A stretch of 64,000 nt of DNA from Haladaptatus sp. DYF46 (lineage in GTDB: Archaea; Halobacteriota; Halobacteria; Halobacteriales; Haladaptataceae): assembly GCF_021083305.1 (NCBI RefSeq), contig NZ_JAJFAY010000003.1:124001-188000 (forward strand), given 5' to 3'. The notes under the pieces are model-generated. The model worked only from the letters and a program-made list of their open reading frames with translations. It searched no databases and was not told where the DNA came from. Below are positions 62,581 through 64,000 of this stretch, piece after piece (the stretch's first letter is position 1; each line of letters begins with the position of its first letter). The position numbers and the translations under genes were made by a program.

Positions 62581-64000
62581 ATGGGTAAAAAGGTCACCCG
62601 CAGAGGGGTACTAGCCGCAACCGCATCGACAGCCTTCCTCAGCCACGCAGGAACGGGAACGATGACGGGAAATCCGGCGAGTCACGGTCACGAGGACGAG
62701 GAAGAGGGGACCCTCCATCGATTCGCGACGAGCGCCGCCGGTGCGGAGGTGACGGGCCTGTACGTCACGGAGGAGGGGCAGTTCTTCTTCAACGTCCAAC
62801 ACCCGAGCCGCGAGAACGACGACCCGTACAACGAGGGTACCATCGGGGCCGTCGTCGGGGTGAATATGAACGACCTCCCACGGGATTTTCCGAGCGTACA
62901 ACCCTCGGAAAACGAGGAACAGGCGGGGGACGTTCGGTTGGCGCGGGGGAGCTACCAAGTCCTCGCACAGGGCGGCGAGGAAACCGACAGCGGCGAGTCG
63001 CTCGGCATCCCGACCACGCCGGACGGAACGCCGGTCGGCGACCTCGAAGGGTCGGAGTACTCCGAATACGGGTACTGGCCCGATTTCAACGGCTTCGTGC
63101 CGGACGACGAGATGGAGGATGAGGGCTATCTGTTCACCAACTTCGAAACCCAACCGGGGATGATAACCCGGCTTCACCTCCGTCAGCGCGGGAACAACGG
63201 CGGCTGGGAGGTCGTCGGCGTAGAAAACGTCGACAAACCCCTCCGCCGCGTCGAGGGGACGAACATCAACTGTTTCGGGAGCGTCAGCCCCGAGGGAATC
63301 CCGATGAGCGCGGAAGAACAGTACTCACACCCGGCCACTCGGTTCTGGAATCGGCCGAAACCGGCCACCATCAGCGACAGTCCCAGCATCTCTGAGGACG
63401 GAGTGCAGGGGAGCTTCGGCCTCAACGGCGTCGAGAAGCAGGCATTGTATCTCGGCGGAACACGGGACGGTGAGGAAGTCGAAGTACCCGAGAACGGAAC
63501 GGCGACGCTCATCTCCGACACGTACGCGAACCCGTACCGGTACGGCCACATCGTCGCGATGGGGAATCCGACCGCCGACGACGTGACCGACGTGGAGGCC
63601 ACGAAACTGACCACGTTCGGCCGCGCGGCACACGAAGTCGCGGTGGTCATGCCCGACCAGCGGACGGCGTACACCAGTTCCGACGGCACTGGGAAGTGTT
63701 TCTACAAGTTCGTCGCCGACGAGGACGTGGCCGGACGGGGTGACGTCACGGAGTACGGTTCGAAAGGGACGCTGTACGTCGCCAAGGCGAACCAACGAGG
63801 CAAACTGAACGGCAACCCCGCCGAAGTCGGTTTCGAACTCGACTGGATACCGCTCGGACACGCCGACCTCGACGAAATCGAATCGTGGATAGCCGAGTAC
63901 GATGGTGTCACGCAGGCGGACTACCTCGCGATTCGAGCGGAGGTCGATACGCTAGACGACGCGAGCCTCGCGGACATCGACGCTTACGTCGAGGAGAACG
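62581..64000 (+). CDS. PhoX-like (DUF839) alkaline phosphatase, 3'-truncated by window
   Basis: The frame starts at the ATG at 62581 and is still open at base 64000 (473 residues visible). KKVTRRGVLAATASTAFLSH is a twin-arginine signal. NPYRYGHIVAMGNP, LTTFGRAAHEVAVVMPDQRT and GTGKCFYKFV are blocks of the DUF839/PhoX calcium-iron phosphatase family, which releases phosphate from organophosphates outside the cell. It follows the exported ggt and M14 genes but on the other strand. Function as a phosphatase is inferred from family; some DUF839 members are not tested. Confidence 0.88.
   Translation, partial: MGKKVTRRGVLAATASTAFLSHAGTGTMTGNPASHGHEDEEEGTLHRFATSAAGAEVTGLYVTEEGQFFFNVQHPSRENDDPYNEGTIGAVVGVNMNDLPRDFPSVQPSENEEQAGDVRLARGSYQVLAQGGEETDSGESLGIPTTPDGTPVGDLEGSEYSEYGYWPDFNGFVPDDEMEDEGYLFTNFETQPGMITRLHLRQRGNNGGWEVVGVENVDKPLRRVEGTNINCFGSVSPEGIPMSAEEQYSHPATRFWNRPKPATISDSPSISEDGVQGSFGLNGVEKQALYLGGTRDGEEVEVPENGTATLISDTYANPYRYGHIVAMGNPTADDVTDVEATKLTTFGRAAHEVAVVMPDQRTAYTSSDGTGKCFYKFVADEDVAGRGDVTEYGSKGTLYVAKANQRGKLNGNPAEVGFELDWIPLGHADLDEIESWIAEYDGVTQADYLAIRAEVDTLDDASLADIDAYVEEN

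Overview
The window reads as chromosomal DNA of a halophilic archaeon (class Halobacteria). Its proteins are mostly acidic and rich in Asp and Glu, G+C is high outside one island, many genes have a TATA-like box about 25-30 bases before the start codon (leaderless transcripts), several exported proteins carry twin-arginine signals, and families typical of haloarchaea occur (TrmB and TbsP regulators, DUF7344, short zinc-finger and one-helix proteins). The genus cannot be fixed from the sequence alone.

Positions 1-29250 form a cell-surface glycan or exopolysaccharide locus. It begins with the tail of a polyprenyl-diphosphate phosphatase (UppP type) and a polyprenyl-phosphate sugar-1-phosphate transferase. 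Two parallel assembly modules follow. Module A (3406-13112, high G+C) has a GT2, an alkaline-phosphatase-superfamily enzyme, a GT4, a Wzx flippase, a Wzy/WaaL-type polymerase or ligase, UDP-glucose dehydrogenase, a sugar nucleotidyltransferase and an epimerase. Module B (about 13371-28681, lower G+C) has a dead GT2 copy, a four-gene cassette for a diamino-type hexuronic acid sugar nucleotide (WbpD/E/B/A-like), two GT4s, a second polymerase or ligase, a DUF4330 pair, a second flippase, a second sulfatase-like enzyme and a second epimerase. The G+C break falls inside the epimerase gene at 12201-13112, which suggests cassette exchange by homologous recombination.

Positions 29339-37824 are ordinary chromosome: an AlkZ-like DNA glycosylase, a small monooxygenase-like protein, an AI-2E-type permease, a DUF7344 regulator, an NTF2-like protein, an AT-rich DUF4386 gene, an aldo/keto reductase, threonine deaminase and a TrmB-type regulator. 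A three-gene sugar-nucleotide SDR operon follows (38226-41434), headed by an SQD1/Agl3-type UDP-sulfoquinovose synthase. Next come a TetR-MATE efflux operon with two palindromic operators, a TbsP-like regulator, several membrane proteins, an MFS carrier, a Tat-exported protein and methylglyoxal synthase.

Positions 49265-64000 hold a possible IS200/IS605 end remnant, a CaiB-type CoA-transferase, a TAXI-DUF1850-TRAP uptake operon, another MFS carrier, and three consecutive Tat-exported hydrolases: an M14 carboxypeptidase with a long His/Gly/Asp-rich insert, gamma-glutamyltransferase, and a PhoX-like phosphatase cut by the window edge. The last three suggest scavenging of amino acids and phosphate from peptides and organophosphates outside the cell. 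I saw no tRNA, rRNA, CRISPR array or intact transposase.
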